Positions 44,807 to 56,906 of a stretch of 64,000 nt of DNA are shown in pieces (the stretch's first letter is position 1; each line of letters starts with the position of its first letter). The DNA lies in assembly GCF_024171765.1 (NCBI RefSeq), contig NZ_JAMTCI010000002.1, positions 434,001 through 498,000 on the forward strand. Direction: 5' to 3'. This DNA comes from Williamsia deligens. GTDB taxonomy: Bacteria > Actinomycetota > Actinomycetes > Mycobacteriales > Mycobacteriaceae. Both the position numbers and the translations under genes were made by a program. A model generated the notes under the pieces. That model did no database searches, was not told the DNA's origin, and saw only the letters and a program-made list of their open reading frames with translations.

Positions 44807-46357
44807 TCAGCGCTGCTTGGGGCGCAGGCTCGACAGGTCGATGCCCTCGAGACCCGGGGGCAGCTCGTCGAGACCGGCGGGCATCCCGGACAGGTCCGGG
44901 AACCCCGGCGGCATGCCGGGCATGCCGCCCCGCATCTTCGGCGGCGTGGGTCCGCGACCGCTGCCCTTCTTCCCCTTCTTGCCGCCCTTCTTGCGGTTGG
45001 AGCGGCGGTTGCCGCCGGGCATCCCCATCCGCCCCGACATCTGGGCCATCATCTTGCGGGCCTCGAAGAAGCGGTCGACGAGCTGGTTGACCTCGCTGAC
45101 GCTGACGCCGGAACCGTTGGCGATGCGCAGGCGACGTGAGGCGTTGATGATCTTGGGGTTGTCCCGTTCGGCCGGGGTCATGCCGCGGATGATCGCCTGC
45201 ACGCGGTCGAGCTGCTTGTCGTCGACCTGGCTCAGGGCGTCCTTCATCTGGCCCGCGCCGGGCAGCATGCCCAGCAGGTTCCCGATGGGACCCATCTTGC
45301 GGATCATCAGCATCTGCTCGAGGAAGTCCTCCAGCGTCAGCTCACCCTGGGTGATCTTCGCCGCCGCGGCCTCGGCCTGGTCGGCGTCCCAGTGCTCCTC
45401 GGCCTGCTCGATCAGGGAGAGGACGTCGCCCATGCCCAGGATGCGGCTGGCCATGCGGTCGGGGTGGAAGACGTCGAAGTCCTCGAGTTTCTCGCCCGAC
45501 GACGCGAACATGATCGGCCGACCGGTGATCTCGCGGACCGACAGCGCAGCACCACCGCGCGCGTCGCCGTCGAGCTTGGTGAGCACCACACCGGTGAAAT
45601 CGACGCCCTCGGCGAACGCCTCCGCGGTCGTCACGGCGTCCTGACCGATCATCGCGTCGACGACGAAGAGCACCTCGTCGGGCGAGATCGCGTCGCGGAT
45701 CCCCTTGGCCTGCGCCATGAGCTCGGCGTCGATGCCGAGCCGGCCGGCGGTGTCGACGATGACGACGTCGTGCTGTCGGGCGCGGGCGTGGGCGATGCCG
45801 TCGCGGGCGACACCGATCGGGTCCGCGGCGCTGACACCGAGGACACCGGCCCCGCCGACCGAGGTGCCGGGATGCGGCGCGTACACCGGCGTCCCGGCCC
45901 GCTCGCCGACCACCTTGAGCTGGTCGACGGCACCGGGCCGCTGCAGGTCGCACGCGACGAGCAGCGGGGTGTGCCCCTGCTTGAGCAACCAGGCCGACAG
46001 CTTGCCGGCAAGCGTCGTCTTACCGGCACCCTGCAGACCCGCGAGCATGATCACCGTCGGCGGTGTCTTGGCGAACGCGATGCGCCGGGTCTCGCCGCCG
46101 AGGACGGTGACGAGCTCCTCGTTGACGATCTTCACGATCTGCTGGGCCGGGTTGAGGGCTCCGGAGACCTCCGAGCCCTTCGCCCGCTCCTTGATGCGCG
46201 CGATGAAGCCGCGCACCACCTGCAACGAGACGTCGGCGTCGAGGAGCGCGAGCCGGATCTCCCGACAGGTGCGGTCGATGTCGGCGTCGGACAGCTTGCC
46301 CTTGCCGCGCAGGTCCTTCAGGGCACCGGTCAACCGGTCGGACAGGGAATCGAACAT
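44807..46357 (-). CDS. ffh: Signal recognition particle protein Ffh
   Basis: 516 residues. It binds signal sequences of nascent membrane proteins and 4.5S RNA and docks with FtsY. N domain (1-90), G domain with GLQGAGKTT and DTAGRLG, then the Met-rich M domain. The tail after about 440 is unusual in being very basic (RKKGGKKGKKGSGRG) and then Gly/Met/Pro-rich. The ATG lies seven bases after TACGCT, so the message is probably leaderless. The receptor gene ftsY is 4.6 kb upstream on the same strand. Confidence 0.97.
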   Translation of the reverse strand: MFDSLSDRLTGALKDLRGKGKLSDADIDRTCREIRLALLDADVSLQVVRGFIARIKERAKGSEVSGALNPAQQIVKIVNEELVTVLGGETRRIAFAKTPPTVIMLAGLQGAGKTTLAGKLSAWLLKQGHTPLLVACDLQRPGAVDQLKVVGERAGTPVYAPHPGTSVGGAGVLGVSAADPIGVARDGIAHARARQHDVVIVDTAGRLGIDAELMAQAKGIRDAISPDEVLFVVDAMIGQDAVTTAEAFAEGVDFTGVVLTKLDGDARGGAALSVREITGRPIMFASSGEKLEDFDVFHPDRMASRILGMGDVLSLIEQAEEHWDADQAEAAAAKITQGELTLEDFLEQMLMIRKMGPIGNLLGMLPGAGQMKDALSQVDDKQLDRVQAIIRGMTPAERDNPKIINASRRLRIANGSGVSVSEVNQLVDRFFEARKMMAQMSGRMGMPGGNRRSNRKKGGKKGKKGSGRGPTPPKMRGGMPGMPPGFPDLSGMPAGLDELPPGLEGIDLSSLRPKQR

Positions 46358-46364
46358 GACGACC

Positions 46365-46370
46365 AGCGTA
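46365..46370 (-). promoter_or_regulatory. -10 element TACGCT, leaderless start of ffh
   Basis: TACGCT, then GGTCGTC, then ATG at 46357. It lies in the 62-base gap after glnD, separating ffh from the nitrogen operon. Confidence 0.55.
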
Positions 46371-46419
46371 TTCGACCCGGGTCGCGGCCCGCGCCACGAC
46401 CACGGACGCGCGAGGCGTC

Positions 46420-49023
46420 TCAGGACCCCGGGATGCCCCCGCGCGCGCTGTCGGACACCGGCGGGGCGGACGTGTCGGTCTCGCGGCGTGGCTCCGGCGC
46501 GGGGACCACGGCCAGGACCGCGTCGCCCAGAGCCGCCCGTCGCTGCGGGGAGTCGTCGTCCAGACGCAGGCAGAACGTGTCCACCACGGTGCCGCCGAGG
46601 GTCTCGACCATCGCCCACACCACGTCGACGCCCTGACGCTCGAGCACCGCGGATACCCGGCTCAGCAGTCCGAGGCGATCGGCGGCGCGCAGCTCGAGGA
46701 TCGGGGGCGTGCTCTCACCCGTCCCGCCCGTCGGCCTGTCGATCCACAGCACCCGGGGTGGCGCGATGGCGAACAGCGCGGGCACTGCGACCGGGGTGTC
46801 CTGCGGATCGGTGATCGACGGCGGCGCCACCGGAACCGGCGACTCCGCCTCCCGTGCATCGAGGCGCCGGATGACATCGAGCGTCCCGGCGGTCGCCTGC
46901 ACGACCTGCTGGCGCAGCAGTCCGGGATCCGGGGGGTCGCCGAACGCCGGGATCACCCGGAAGGTGTTGACGACGCTGCCCGCGTGCGACTGCACCGTGG
47001 CGGTGTGACACCGCAAGCCGTTGAGCGCCAACACCCCCGAGGTCGTCGAGAGCAGACCCGGGCCGTCGGGGGCGATGACGGTGACGATCCTGGTGTGTGA
47101 GCCGGGTACGGCGACGATGTCGACGTGCACTCCCCCGGCCTCGGCGCGGGCGCGCTGCAGGTCGGTCAACGGGTCCGGACGGTGCAGTTCCTCGCCGTCC
47201 ATCACCCGCAGACACCGTCGGACCAGCTCGGCGATCAGCGAGGCCTTCCAGTCCCCCCACACACCGGGTCCGGTGGCCAGGGAGTCGGCCTCGGCCAGGG
47301 CGGCGAGCAGTTCCAACAGCACCCTGTCGCCGCCGAGCGTGTCCACCACGAACTGTGTGGTCGCCGGGTCGTCGGGGTCGCGCCGCGTCGCGGTGGCCGG
47401 CAGCAGCAGGTGGTGACGCACCATCGCCGACAACGTCGCCACGTCCTGCGGCCAGAGCCCGAAGCGCCTGCCGATCTGCGTCGCGAGTTCCGCCCCGACG
47501 ACGCTGTGGTCGGCGCCGCGACCCTTGCCCAGGTCGTGCAGGAGCGCACCGAGGACCAGCAAATCCGGCCGCGACACCCGTGTCGTCATCGCCGAGGCGT
47601 ACACCGCGGTCTCCACCAGATGCCGGTCCACGGTCCAGGTGTGGATCGCGTCGCGGGGTGGCAGGTCGCGCACCGCACCCCACTCCGGGAGCAGTCGGCC
47701 CCACAGTCCGGTCCGGTCGAGCGCCTCGATCGGCGCCACCATGTGACGCCCTGTGCCCAGCAGCACGAGGAGGTCCGACAGCGCCTCCGACGGCCACGGC
47801 TCGCGCAGCTCCGGGGCGTGGTCGGCCAGCCGCGACAGCGTCGACGCGCTGATCGGGAGCCCCGTTCGCGCCGACGCACCCGCGACCCGCAGGATCAGAC
47901 CGGGGTCCTTGCTCGGGATCGCGTTGCGCGCCAACACCACCTCGCCCAGGTGCTCGACCACACCCTCGTCGAGGGGTCGTCGGACCGGCGGGCGTCGGAG
48001 CTTGGACAGACCCCGGCGCGGCAGCGAGTTGCCCGCCGTCCGCATGCCGACGTCGACCGAGTACCCGATGGTGCGTGCACTGTCGCTGATGACGCGGGCC
48101 AGGTCGAACCGGTCGCCGATGCGCAGCGCGGCCCCGATCTCGTCGGCGTCCTGGGCCCGGAGTTGCTCCCGGGGTCGTCCGGCGATGCGGTGCAGTTCGG
48201 TACGGATGTCCAACAGGCGCGTGTAGGCCTGTTGCAGACCGGCGCCCGGGGAGTCGGGCCGCAGTGCGCCCATGCCGTCGGTGAGCTGGGCCGTGGCCAG
48301 CGCCCCCAACATCTGGACGTCGCGCAGTCCACCGCGGCCGTTCTTCAGGTCGGGCTCGGCGCGGTGGGCGATGTCGCCGCTGCGCCGCCATCGATCGCGC
48401 GCGGACTCGACGAACTGCGGGAAGCGGGTCCGGATGTCGGCGCGCCACTGCCGCCGCACACCGGTGATCAACAGGGACGTCAGCGACTCGTCCCCGGCGA
48501 TGTGGCGTGCCTCGAGCAGACCGAGTGCGGCGCTCATGTCCTGCGAGGCGACCTGCAGGGCCTGACCGACGGTGCGGACGCTGTGGTCGAGCTTGATGTG
48601 GGCGTCCCACAGCGGGTACCAGAGCCCGTCGGCGACCTCGGACACCCGCGCCGGGTCCATGTCGTCGTGCAGGAGGATCAGGTCCAGATCGGAGTGCGGC
48701 AGCAACTCCTCACGGCCCAGGCCGCCCACCGCGACGATCGCGAAACCGCTGTCGGGGCGGATGCCGAGCTCGGCACCCTTCGTGGTGAGCCAGAAGTCGT
48801 GGAGGTCGACGAGGACCCGGCGCAGGCCGGCGGCGTCGACGCGGGCGGAGTGGTCGGCGCGGTTGTCGGGGTCGACACGGGCGAGGATCTGTCGGCGCGC
48901 GGCCACGAGGTCGCCGGCGGCCGCAGACGGCACAGGCCCCGATCCCGGCGTGGTGCCGGGACCGGAGCCTGTCGCGTCGTGCTCGCCGTGCGAGTCGGAG
49001 CCACCGGAGGTGACGAACGGCAC
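46420..49023 (-). CDS. glnD: Bifunctional [protein-PII] nucleotidyltransferase / hydrolase GlnD
   Basis: 867 residues. The N-terminal nucleotidyltransferase has GGLGREELLPHSDLDL, the central HD domain has LLHDLGKG, and two C-terminal ACT domains sense glutamine. In actinobacteria GlnD adenylylates rather than uridylylates GlnK. Its partner glnK lies directly upstream (14 bases). AGGAGA precedes the GTG start. Family members contain a helical linker region (about 290-440) also present here. Last gene of amtB-glnK-glnD. Confidence 0.95.
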   Translation of the reverse strand: MPFVTSGGSDSHGEHDATGSGPGTTPGSGPVPSAAAGDLVAARRQILARVDPDNRADHSARVDAAGLRRVLVDLHDFWLTTKGAELGIRPDSGFAIVAVGGLGREELLPHSDLDLILLHDDMDPARVSEVADGLWYPLWDAHIKLDHSVRTVGQALQVASQDMSAALGLLEARHIAGDESLTSLLITGVRRQWRADIRTRFPQFVESARDRWRRSGDIAHRAEPDLKNGRGGLRDVQMLGALATAQLTDGMGALRPDSPGAGLQQAYTRLLDIRTELHRIAGRPREQLRAQDADEIGAALRIGDRFDLARVISDSARTIGYSVDVGMRTAGNSLPRRGLSKLRRPPVRRPLDEGVVEHLGEVVLARNAIPSKDPGLILRVAGASARTGLPISASTLSRLADHAPELREPWPSEALSDLLVLLGTGRHMVAPIEALDRTGLWGRLLPEWGAVRDLPPRDAIHTWTVDRHLVETAVYASAMTTRVSRPDLLVLGALLHDLGKGRGADHSVVGAELATQIGRRFGLWPQDVATLSAMVRHHLLLPATATRRDPDDPATTQFVVDTLGGDRVLLELLAALAEADSLATGPGVWGDWKASLIAELVRRCLRVMDGEELHRPDPLTDLQRARAEAGGVHVDIVAVPGSHTRIVTVIAPDGPGLLSTTSGVLALNGLRCHTATVQSHAGSVVNTFRVIPAFGDPPDPGLLRQQVVQATAGTLDVIRRLDAREAESPVPVAPPSITDPQDTPVAVPALFAIAPPRVLWIDRPTGGTGESTPPILELRAADRLGLLSRVSAVLERQGVDVVWAMVETLGGTVVDTFCLRLDDDSPQRRAALGDAVLAVVPAPEPRRETDTSAPPVSDSARGGIPGS

Positions 49024-49037
49024 GGGGTCGGTGTCTC

Positions 49038-50778
<1,741 letters not shown>

Positions 50779-50854
50779 CAATTCCTCCTCGTGTCACACC
50801 GGAGGACCCACATGGGTGTCCGGCTTCGATCTGCGACGAGGTTGCTATCCCCAT

Positions 50855-50892
50855 GTTTCGTCGATGGCTATGCCATGTTTCCCGGGTGTGAA
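50855..50892 (-). promoter_or_regulatory. GlnR-type operator before amtB
   Basis: On the minus strand two GAAAC boxes (50881-50877 and 50859-50855) lie 22 bases apart, and TTCAC (50892-50888), one base off GTNAC, precedes the first by six. The actinobacterial GlnR layout is GTNAC, six bases, GAAAC, repeated every 22 bases. The second GTNAC half-site is degenerate. It lies 77-114 bases before the amtB start. Confidence 0.65.
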
Positions 50893-50948
50893 CGGAACGA
50901 CCACCCAGATGACGTCCATGTATCGCCGCAGGTCACCGAACACGTTCG

Positions 50949-50966
50949 GGCGGCTAACCAGCCGCC
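50949..50966 (-). terminator. Hairpin after ftsY
   Basis: A perfect 7-bp stem GGCGGCT/AGCCGCC with loop AACC, seven bases after the ftsY stop on the minus strand and upstream of the amtB regulatory region. Confidence 0.6.
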
Positions 50967-50973
50967 GTGGGGG

Positions 50974-52413
50974 TCAGCCGAGCAGTGCGTCGACGAAGGC
51001 GGCCGGTTCGAACGGGGCCAGATCGTCGGCACCCTCCCCCAGTCCGACCAGCTTCACGGGCACACCGAGCTCACGCTGGACGCGGAAGACGATCCCGCCC
51101 TTCGCCGTGCCGTCGAGCTTGGTGAGCACGACGCCGGAGATGTCGACGACGTCGGCGAACACCTTCGCCTGCGTGAGCCCGTTCTGGCCGGTGGTGGCGT
51201 CGAGCACGAGGAGCACCTCGTCGACGGTGGCCTTCTTCTCCACGACCCGCTTGACCTTGCCCAGCTCGTCCATCAGGCCGGTCTTGGTGTGCAGTCGTCC
51301 GGCGGTGTCGATCACGACGACGTCGACGCCGTCGGCCACCCCGCTCGCCACAGCCTCGAAGGCGACCGACGCGGGGTCGGCACCCTCCTTGCCCCGCACG
51401 GTCGGGGCGCCGACGCGCTCGCCCCAGGTCTGCAGCTGGTCGGCGGCTGCGGCCCGGAAGGTGTCGGCCGCGCCGAGCAGCACCCGGCGACCGTCGGCGA
51501 CGAGGACCCGCGCGAGCTTGCCGACGGTGGTGGTCTTGCCGGTGCCGTTCACGCCGACGACCAGCAGCACGGCGGGGTTGCCGGCGTGGGGCAGCGCCCG
51601 GATCGACCGGTCCATCGAGGGGATCAGCTCGTCGACGAGGACCGTCCGCAGGACCTCGCGCGCTCCGGCGGGTGTGCGCACCGATGCCTCCGCGAGACCG
51701 GTCCGCAGTCGGTCGACGATCGCTGTCGTCGTCGCGGACCCCAGGTCGGCGCCGAGGAGGATGTCCTCGACCTCCTCCCAGGACTCCTCGTCGAGGTCGC
51801 CGCCGCCGAGCAGTCCGAGCATGCCCTTGCCGAAGGTCGACTGTGACCGCGCGAGCCGCCCGCGCAGCCGGGTGAGCCGCCCCTCGACGGGATCGATGAC
51901 GTCGCGGTGTGGGATCTGCTCGTCGAGCGTGGCGGCGTCGTCGGGGACGGTGACGATGTCGTCGGGCACCGACGGCCGTTCGACGACGGGCGGGGTCTCG
52001 GGCAGCGGCTGGGAGACCTGCGGTTCGGTCGAGCCGGGTGCGGGGACGTCGGTCTCCGGCAGCGACAGGTCGGTGAAGGACCGCTTGGGCGCGTCCCGTG
52101 GGATCGACGCGTCGTCGCCGACACGCGGCTGTCCGTCGGTGTCCGTGCGCTCGGGGAGCACGTCGCCGCCGGTGGTGGGGCCCGGCTCCGCAGGCGGGGC
52201 GTCGACGGTCGCCGTGTCACCGCCCTGGGTGAACGAGAAGCCTCCGCCGGCGCGGTAGGCGCCGGAGCGGTCGACCTCGCGCGGCGCGGTCTCGGTGTCG
52301 GCCTGTCGCAACGAGACACGACGTCGACGGCCGATGACGAGGCCGACGACGAGGGCGATCAGCAGGACCGCGACGACCGCGACGGCGATGACGACGATCA
52401 GTTCGGTGCTCAC
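50974..52413 (-). CDS. ftsY: Signal recognition particle receptor FtsY
   Basis: 479 residues. An N-terminal membrane segment (about 5-28, LIVVIAVAVVAVLLIALVVG) and a disordered acidic linker (about 40-190) precede the NG GTPase domain with GVNGTGKTTT, DTFRAAA and DTAGRLHTK. The membrane anchor is typical of actinobacterial FtsY. It guides ribosome-SRP complexes to the translocon. The GTG lies six bases after CACAAT, so a leaderless start is possible. It follows smc, as in M. tuberculosis. Confidence 0.96.
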   Translation of the reverse strand: MSTELIVVIAVAVVAVLLIALVVGLVIGRRRRVSLRQADTETAPREVDRSGAYRAGGGFSFTQGGDTATVDAPPAEPGPTTGGDVLPERTDTDGQPRVGDDASIPRDAPKRSFTDLSLPETDVPAPGSTEPQVSQPLPETPPVVERPSVPDDIVTVPDDAATLDEQIPHRDVIDPVEGRLTRLRGRLARSQSTFGKGMLGLLGGGDLDEESWEEVEDILLGADLGSATTTAIVDRLRTGLAEASVRTPAGAREVLRTVLVDELIPSMDRSIRALPHAGNPAVLLVVGVNGTGKTTTVGKLARVLVADGRRVLLGAADTFRAAAADQLQTWGERVGAPTVRGKEGADPASVAFEAVASGVADGVDVVVIDTAGRLHTKTGLMDELGKVKRVVEKKATVDEVLLVLDATTGQNGLTQAKVFADVVDISGVVLTKLDGTAKGGIVFRVQRELGVPVKLVGLGEGADDLAPFEPAAFVDALLG

Positions 52414-52419
52414 CGGTTC

Positions 52420-52425
52420 ATTGTG
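52420..52425 (-). promoter_or_regulatory. Possible -10 CACAAT, leaderless start of ftsY
   Basis: CACAAT, then GAACCG, then GTG at 52413. CACAAT is also the -10 proposed for rplS and rpsP. It lies in the 35-base gap after smc. Confidence 0.45.
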
Positions 52426-52448
52426 TCAACCGCGCCCGGTGTGCGACG

Positions 52449-55400
52449 TCAGCGGGCGGCAGCTCCGGTCTCGATGCCGCGCAGCCGCTGCGAGATCACC
52501 GTGGTGATGCCGTCGCCCTGCATGCTCACGCCGTAGAGGGCGTCGGCGATCTCCATCGTCGGCTTCTGGTGGGTGATGACGATGAGCTGCGACCGCTCCC
52601 GAAGCTGTTCGAACAGCCGGATCAGGCGCCGCAGGTTGGTGTCGTCGAGCGCCGCCTCGACCTCGTCCATGACGTAGAACGGGGACGGTCGGGCCCGGAA
52701 GATCGCGACCAGCATCGCGATCGCCGTCAGCGACTTCTCGCCACCGGACAGCAGCGACAGGCGCTTGACCTTCTTGCCCGGGGGCCGCGCCTCGACCTCG
52801 ATACCCGTGGCCAGCATGTCCGACGGGTCGGTGAGGATCAGTCGCCCCTCACCGCCGGGGAACAGCGTCCGGAACACCTCGACGAACTCGCGTTCGACGT
52901 CCGCGTAGGCCTCGGTGAACACGCGCAGGATGGTCTCGTCGACGTCGGCGACGACGTCGAGCAGGTCCCGGCGGGCGCTGCGCACGTCCTCGAGCTGCGT
53001 CGAGAGGAACGTGTAGCGCTCCTCGAGGGCGGCGAACTCCTCGAGCGCGAGCGGGTTCACCTTGCCCAGTGCGGTCAGGTCGCGCTGGGCGGCCTTGGCC
53101 CGCCGCTCCTGCGCGGCGCGGTCGTACGGCATGGGTGCCGGCGCCACGACGATCTCGCCGCGCTCGCGGGCCTGCTCGTACTCGGCGATCTCCAGCGCGC
53201 TCGGCGGCAACGCGACATCGGGTCCGTACTCGGCGACGAGGTCGTCGAGGCCGATCGACCACGTCTCGGTGATCTGGGCCTCGAGCTGTTCCACGCGCAG
53301 CGCGAGTTGGGCGCCCGCCACCTCGTCGGCGTGCAGCTTGTCGCGCAGGGTCGACAGTTCCGCGGTCAGCTCCGCCACGCGACGTCGCGCGACGTCGAGC
53401 AGTGCGCTGCGCTCGGTCCGGGCCGTCTCGAGGCGGTCGCGGGCGGCCTGCGCGGCGGTGACCGCGATCCTCAACCGGCTGTCGACCTCGTCGCAGGCGG
53501 CGACGACGGCGGACGCCACCTCGGCGGCATGTGCACGCGAGGCGTTCTGGCGTTCGGCGCGTGCCCGTGACTCGCGTTCCGCGGCCGCCGACCGACGCAA
53601 CTGGTCAGCGCGGCCGCGGACCGCGGCCAGCCGCTCCTCGGCCGTGCGCACGGCGAGACGCGCATCGGTCTCCTCCGAGCGCGCCTGGGCGACGGCCGCC
53701 GCCGCCGCGGCGCGTTCGGCGTCGGCGCCGGTGTCGGTGACGTGGTCGTCGGGATCGACGCGGGCGGCCTGCAGTCGCTGCTCCATCTCGGCGAGCTCGG
53801 CGATCGCCGCCGCCCGGTTCGACTCGACCGCCGCGCGACGCATGCTCAGGCGCTCGGCCTCGCCGTGCGCGGCGCGGACGGCCTGGCCCAGCCGCGCGAG
53901 CTGCTCGTAGACGGCCCCGACGGCGGCGTCGGACTCGTGCAACGCGGTGACCGCGTCGTCGGCGGCGCGGCGGCGCACGTCCTGGTCGGCCAGAGCTCCC
54001 GACAGCGCGGCGGACAACTCCTCGCCGCGATGGCGCGCGATGACGAGATCGGCCTGCGCCGAGTCGATCTCGGCCTGCAGCTCGAGCGCCGACGGTCGAC
54101 GGTCGGACCCTCCGCTGATCCAGCCGGGTCCCACGACGTCACCGTCGCGGGTGACAACGGTCCACCGGTCGCCGCGGTCGTGGGCTTCGCGCGCGATGCG
54201 GGCCGCGGTCGGCAGGTCGTCGGCGACGACGGTCTGCGCCAGCAGAAGGTCCATCGACCCCTGCAGGTCGTCGGGAGCGGTCACGAGATCGGCGACCCGG
54301 CGGCACCCGGGCGGCGGCGACAGCTCCGGTCGGTGCCGGGGCATCCCCCCGACGACGAGCGCGGCACGCCCGGCGTCGGCCTCCTTGAGCCGGCGCAGCG
54401 CGGACTGGGCCGCGGTGTGGTCGGTGGCTGCGACGGCGTCCTCGGCGGGACCCAGTGCGGCGGCGACGGCGGCCTCGTAGCCCGGTTCGATGCGCAGGAC
54501 GTCGGCCAGGGCTCCCCGGAGTCCCTCGGGCGGGCCGTCCGTGCCGGACAGCAACCACGCCCCACCATCGCGACGGCTCAAACCCGTGGTCAACGCCTCG
54601 ATCCGCGCGGTCAGCGACGCCACCTGCTGCTCGGCGGCCCGTTCTGCGGCCTGCAGTTCCCGGACCCGGGCGTCGGCCGCGTCGACCGCGGCCACGGTGC
54701 GTTCGTGGTGCTCGTCCAGACCACGCTCGGTGGCGTCGAGCTCGGGGACACGCGCCTGGACGGTGTCGAACTCGGCCTGCGCCTCCTGGGCGCGCTGGGT
54801 CGCCTCGACGATCGCCTCCGACAACCGGGTGTCCTCGGCCTGCGCCGACTCGACGCGGGCGGCCAGTGTCGTCACCTGGCCCTCCAGTCGGACCAGGCCC
54901 TCACGCCGATCGGCGACGGCCCGCACGGCCGCGAGGTGCGCGCGTTCGGCCTCGGTCGCGACGGACTCCGCGGCGAGCAGTGTCGCGCGGGCCGTCTCCA
55001 GGCTGTCCTGGGCGACCTCGAGTGCCTCGGCGCGGATCTCCTCGTCCTCGGCGGCCGCCTCGGCCGCCGCCTCGAGCTCGTCGGGGTCGCGCCCGGTCTC
55101 GACCACCACGGGCTCGGCGAGATGTCGGGAGCGCTCCGCCGCGACCCGCCGGGTGGCGTCGATGCGTTCGGCGAGGGCGGACAGGCGGAACCAGCTCGCG
55201 GCGGCGGCCTGCGCGGCGGGCGCGATCGCGGCGACCTTCTCCTCGTGTCCGGTCATCTCCGCGGTGGCGGCGTCGAGCGCGGCGGCGACCGCGTCGGACC
55301 GTTCGCGGATGGATGCCTCGACGGCATCCCGGTCGGCCCGCGACGCCCGGAGCGTGACGAGGTCGTCGGCGGCGAGACGCAGGCGCGCGTCGCGCAGATC

Positions 55401-56060
55401 GGCCTGCACGGTCTGGGCACGCCGGGCGACCTCGGCCTGGCGACCGAGCGGCTTGAGCTGACGACGCAGTTCGTCGGTGAGATCGGTCAGCCGCGCGAGG
55501 TTCGCCTGCATCGACTCGAGCTTGCGGACCGCCTTCTCTTTGCGCTTGCGGTGCTTGAGGACACCGGCGGCCTCCTCGATGAAGGCGCGACGGTCCTCGG
55601 GCCGGGACTCGAGGATCGCCGACAGACGACCCTGGCCGACGATGACGTGCATCTCGCGACCGATGCCGGAGTCGCTCAACAGTTCCTGCACGTCCATCAG
55701 GCGGCACGAGCTGCCGTTGATCTCGTACTCGCCGGCGCCGTCGCGGAACATCCGCCGCGTCACCGACACCTCGGAGTAGTCGATGGGCAGCGCGCCGTCG
55801 GCGTTGTCGATGGTGAGCGTCACCTCGGCGCGACCCAGCGGCTGGCGACCGGACGTGCCGGCGAAGATGACGTCCTCCATCTTGCCGCCGCGCAGGGCCT
55901 TCGCGCCCTGCTCCCCCATCACCCAGCTCAGGGCGTCCACGACGTTGGACTTACCGGAGCCGTTCGGGCCCACGACGCAGGTGATCCCCGGCTCGAAGCG
56001 CAGGGTGGTGGCCGACGCGAAGGACTTGAATCCCTTCAACGTCAGGCTCTTGAGGTGCAC
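52449..56060 (-). CDS. smc: Chromosome segregation SMC ATPase
   Basis: 1203 residues, the usual length. Head domains at both ends: Walker [11 protein letters not shown] near residue 33, the signature [14 protein letters not shown] and Walker [14 protein letters not shown] near the end. Long coiled coils (about 170-500 and 670-1010) flank a hinge with GGMPRHRPE and WISGG. It condenses and organises the chromosome with ScpA and ScpB, which are not in the window. The GTG at 56060 starts [15 protein letters not shown], the normal SMC start, eight bases after TACCCT. Confidence 0.97.
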   Translation of the reverse strand: MHLKSLTLKGFKSFASATTLRFEPGITCVVGPNGSGKSNVVDALSWVMGEQGAKALRGGKMEDVIFAGTSGRQPLGRAEVTLTIDNADGALPIDYSEVSVTRRMFRDGAGEYEINGSSCRLMDVQELLSDSGIGREMHVIVGQGRLSAILESRPEDRRAFIEEAAGVLKHRKRKEKAVRKLESMQANLARLTDLTDELRRQLKPLGRQAEVARRAQTVQADLRDARLRLAADDLVTLRASRADRDAVEASIRERSDAVAAALDAATAEMTGHEEKVAAIAPAAQAAAASWFRLSALAERIDATRRVAAERSRHLAEPVVVETGRDPDELEAAAEAAAEDEEIRAEALEVAQDSLETARATLLAAESVATEAERAHLAAVRAVADRREGLVRLEGQVTTLAARVESAQAEDTRLSEAIVEATQRAQEAQAEFDTVQARVPELDATERGLDEHHERTVAAVDAADARVRELQAAERAAEQQVASLTARIEALTTGLSRRDGGAWLLSGTDGPPEGLRGALADVLRIEPGYEAAVAAALGPAEDAVAATDHTAAQSALRRLKEADAGRAALVVGGMPRHRPELSPPPGCRRVADLVTAPDDLQGSMDLLLAQTVVADDLPTAARIAREAHDRGDRWTVVTRDGDVVGPGWISGGSDRRPSALELQAEIDSAQADLVIARHRGEELSAALSGALADQDVRRRAADDAVTALHESDAAVGAVYEQLARLGQAVRAAHGEAERLSMRRAAVESNRAAAIAELAEMEQRLQAARVDPDDHVTDTGADAERAAAAAAVAQARSEETDARLAVRTAEERLAAVRGRADQLRRSAAAERESRARAERQNASRAHAAEVASAVVAACDEVDSRLRIAVTAAQAARDRLETARTERSALLDVARRRVAELTAELSTLRDKLHADEVAGAQLALRVEQLEAQITETWSIGLDDLVAEYGPDVALPPSALEIAEYEQARERGEIVVAPAPMPYDRAAQERRAKAAQRDLTALGKVNPLALEEFAALEERYTFLSTQLEDVRSARRDLLDVVADVDETILRVFTEAYADVEREFVEVFRTLFPGGEGRLILTDPSDMLATGIEVEARPPGKKVKRLSLLSGGEKSLTAIAMLVAIFRARPSPFYVMDEVEAALDDTNLRRLIRLFEQLRERSQLIVITHQKPTMEIADALYGVSMQGDGITTVISQRLRGIETGAAAR

Positions 56061-56068
56061 GACGGTAG

Positions 56069-56074
56069 AGGGTA
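56069..56074 (-). promoter_or_regulatory. Possible -10 TACCCT, leaderless start of smc
   Basis: TACCCT, then CTACCGTC, then GTG at 56060, in the 55-base gap after acyP. No Shine-Dalgarno precedes the GTG. Confidence 0.5.
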
Positions 56075-56115
56075 ATCGCCGGGGCGCACCCCGGGTGACC
56101 AACCCGTGCCGGACG

Positions 56116-56400
56116 TCAGCGTTCGACGAACCCGGTGAACTCCCCGGTCGCCGGTCGGGTGTCGTCGACGACGAGGTCGACACGGCCAGGGGTCTGTCCT
56201 CCGCGCAGCCACGCGAGCAGCGCCACGGTGTCCTCTATGGAGCCCTCGGCGACCACGAGCACCCTCCCGTCGGCCTGATTCGCGGCGTAGCCGGTCAGCC
56301 CCAGCTCGAGCGCCCTCGACCGTGTCCACCACCGGAACCCGACGCCCTGGACGTGGCCGTGGACCCAGGCGGTCAGTCGCACCGCGGCCGGGTCGGTCAC
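56116..56400 (-). CDS. acyP: Acylphosphatase
   Basis: 94 residues, standard. The catalytic Arg lies in [15 protein letters not shown] and the Asn in [10 protein letters not shown]. It hydrolyses acyl phosphates; physiological role uncertain. The GTG overlaps the osmC stop as GTGA. The osmC-acyP-smc-ftsY order matches Rv2923c-Rv2922A-Rv2922c-Rv2921c. Confidence 0.93.
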   Translation of the reverse strand: MTDPAAVRLTAWVHGHVQGVGFRWWTRSRALELGLTGYAANQADGRVLVVAEGSIEDTVALLAWLRGGQTPGRVDLVVDDTRPATGEFTGFVER

Positions 56401-56852
56401 CGCGCGGCGTCCCCGACGGGGATGTCGAGATCGACCGTCGTCCCCGCCTTCAGGGTGCGACCGACGGTGCAGCTGGCGTCGACCGAGCGTCGGACCACGG
56501 TCAGGAGCCGCTCGAGCGCGGTCGCGTCGAGGCCGGACAGGTCGAGTTCGAGGGACTCCTCGAGCCGCGGGTAGACCTCGTTCTCGCGGTCGGCGTCGCC
56601 GGAGACGCGCACGGTGGCGGCGTAGTCGTCGCCGAGGCGCCGGGCGAGCGTGGCGTCCGAGCTCATCCCGGTGCACGCGGCGAGGGCGATCTTGAGCAGC
56701 TCGCCGGGTGTGAAGACCCCGTCGACGTCGACCGATCCGATCTGCACCGACGCGCCGCGCGAGCTGTGGCCGGTGTAGAGCCGGGTCCCGGTGCGTTCCA
56801 CCCAGAGGTCGGTGGGTGCGGGTGTCGCTGCGGGGGTGTTCTCGACGGTCAT
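56397..56852 (-). CDS. OsmC/Ohr-family peroxide-reducing protein
   Basis: 151 residues. The two redox cysteines are Cys60 in LAACTGMSSD and Cys128 in DASCTVGRTL, the pattern of thiol-dependent organic-peroxide reductases. The N-terminal Arg that completes the Ohr site may be R20. Start: ATG at 56852 (MTVENTPA) preferred over an in-frame GTG five codons upstream. In M. tuberculosis the next genes outward are fpg and rnc; here they are replaced by kdp genes. Confidence 0.88.
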   Translation of the reverse strand: MTVENTPAATPAPTDLWVERTGTRLYTGHSSRGASVQIGSVDVDGVFTPGELLKIALAACTGMSSDATLARRLGDDYAATVRVSGDADRENEVYPRLEESLELDLSGLDATALERLLTVVRRSVDASCTVGRTLKAGTTVDLDIPVGDAAR

Positions 56853-56906
56853 ACCAGCAGTGAACACGCCGTCGGCGGCGGCGATTCCGGCGGTCCCGCC
56901 GCGGTC

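Noticed and set aside
50993-51040. GGTTCGAAC-like stretch suggesting a tRNA T-arm
   Set aside because: It lies in ftsY codons and no cloverleaf can be built around it.
53742-56075. 777-codon open frame antisense to smc
   Set aside because: Codon-position bias follows smc on the other strand and the translation has no recognisable domain.
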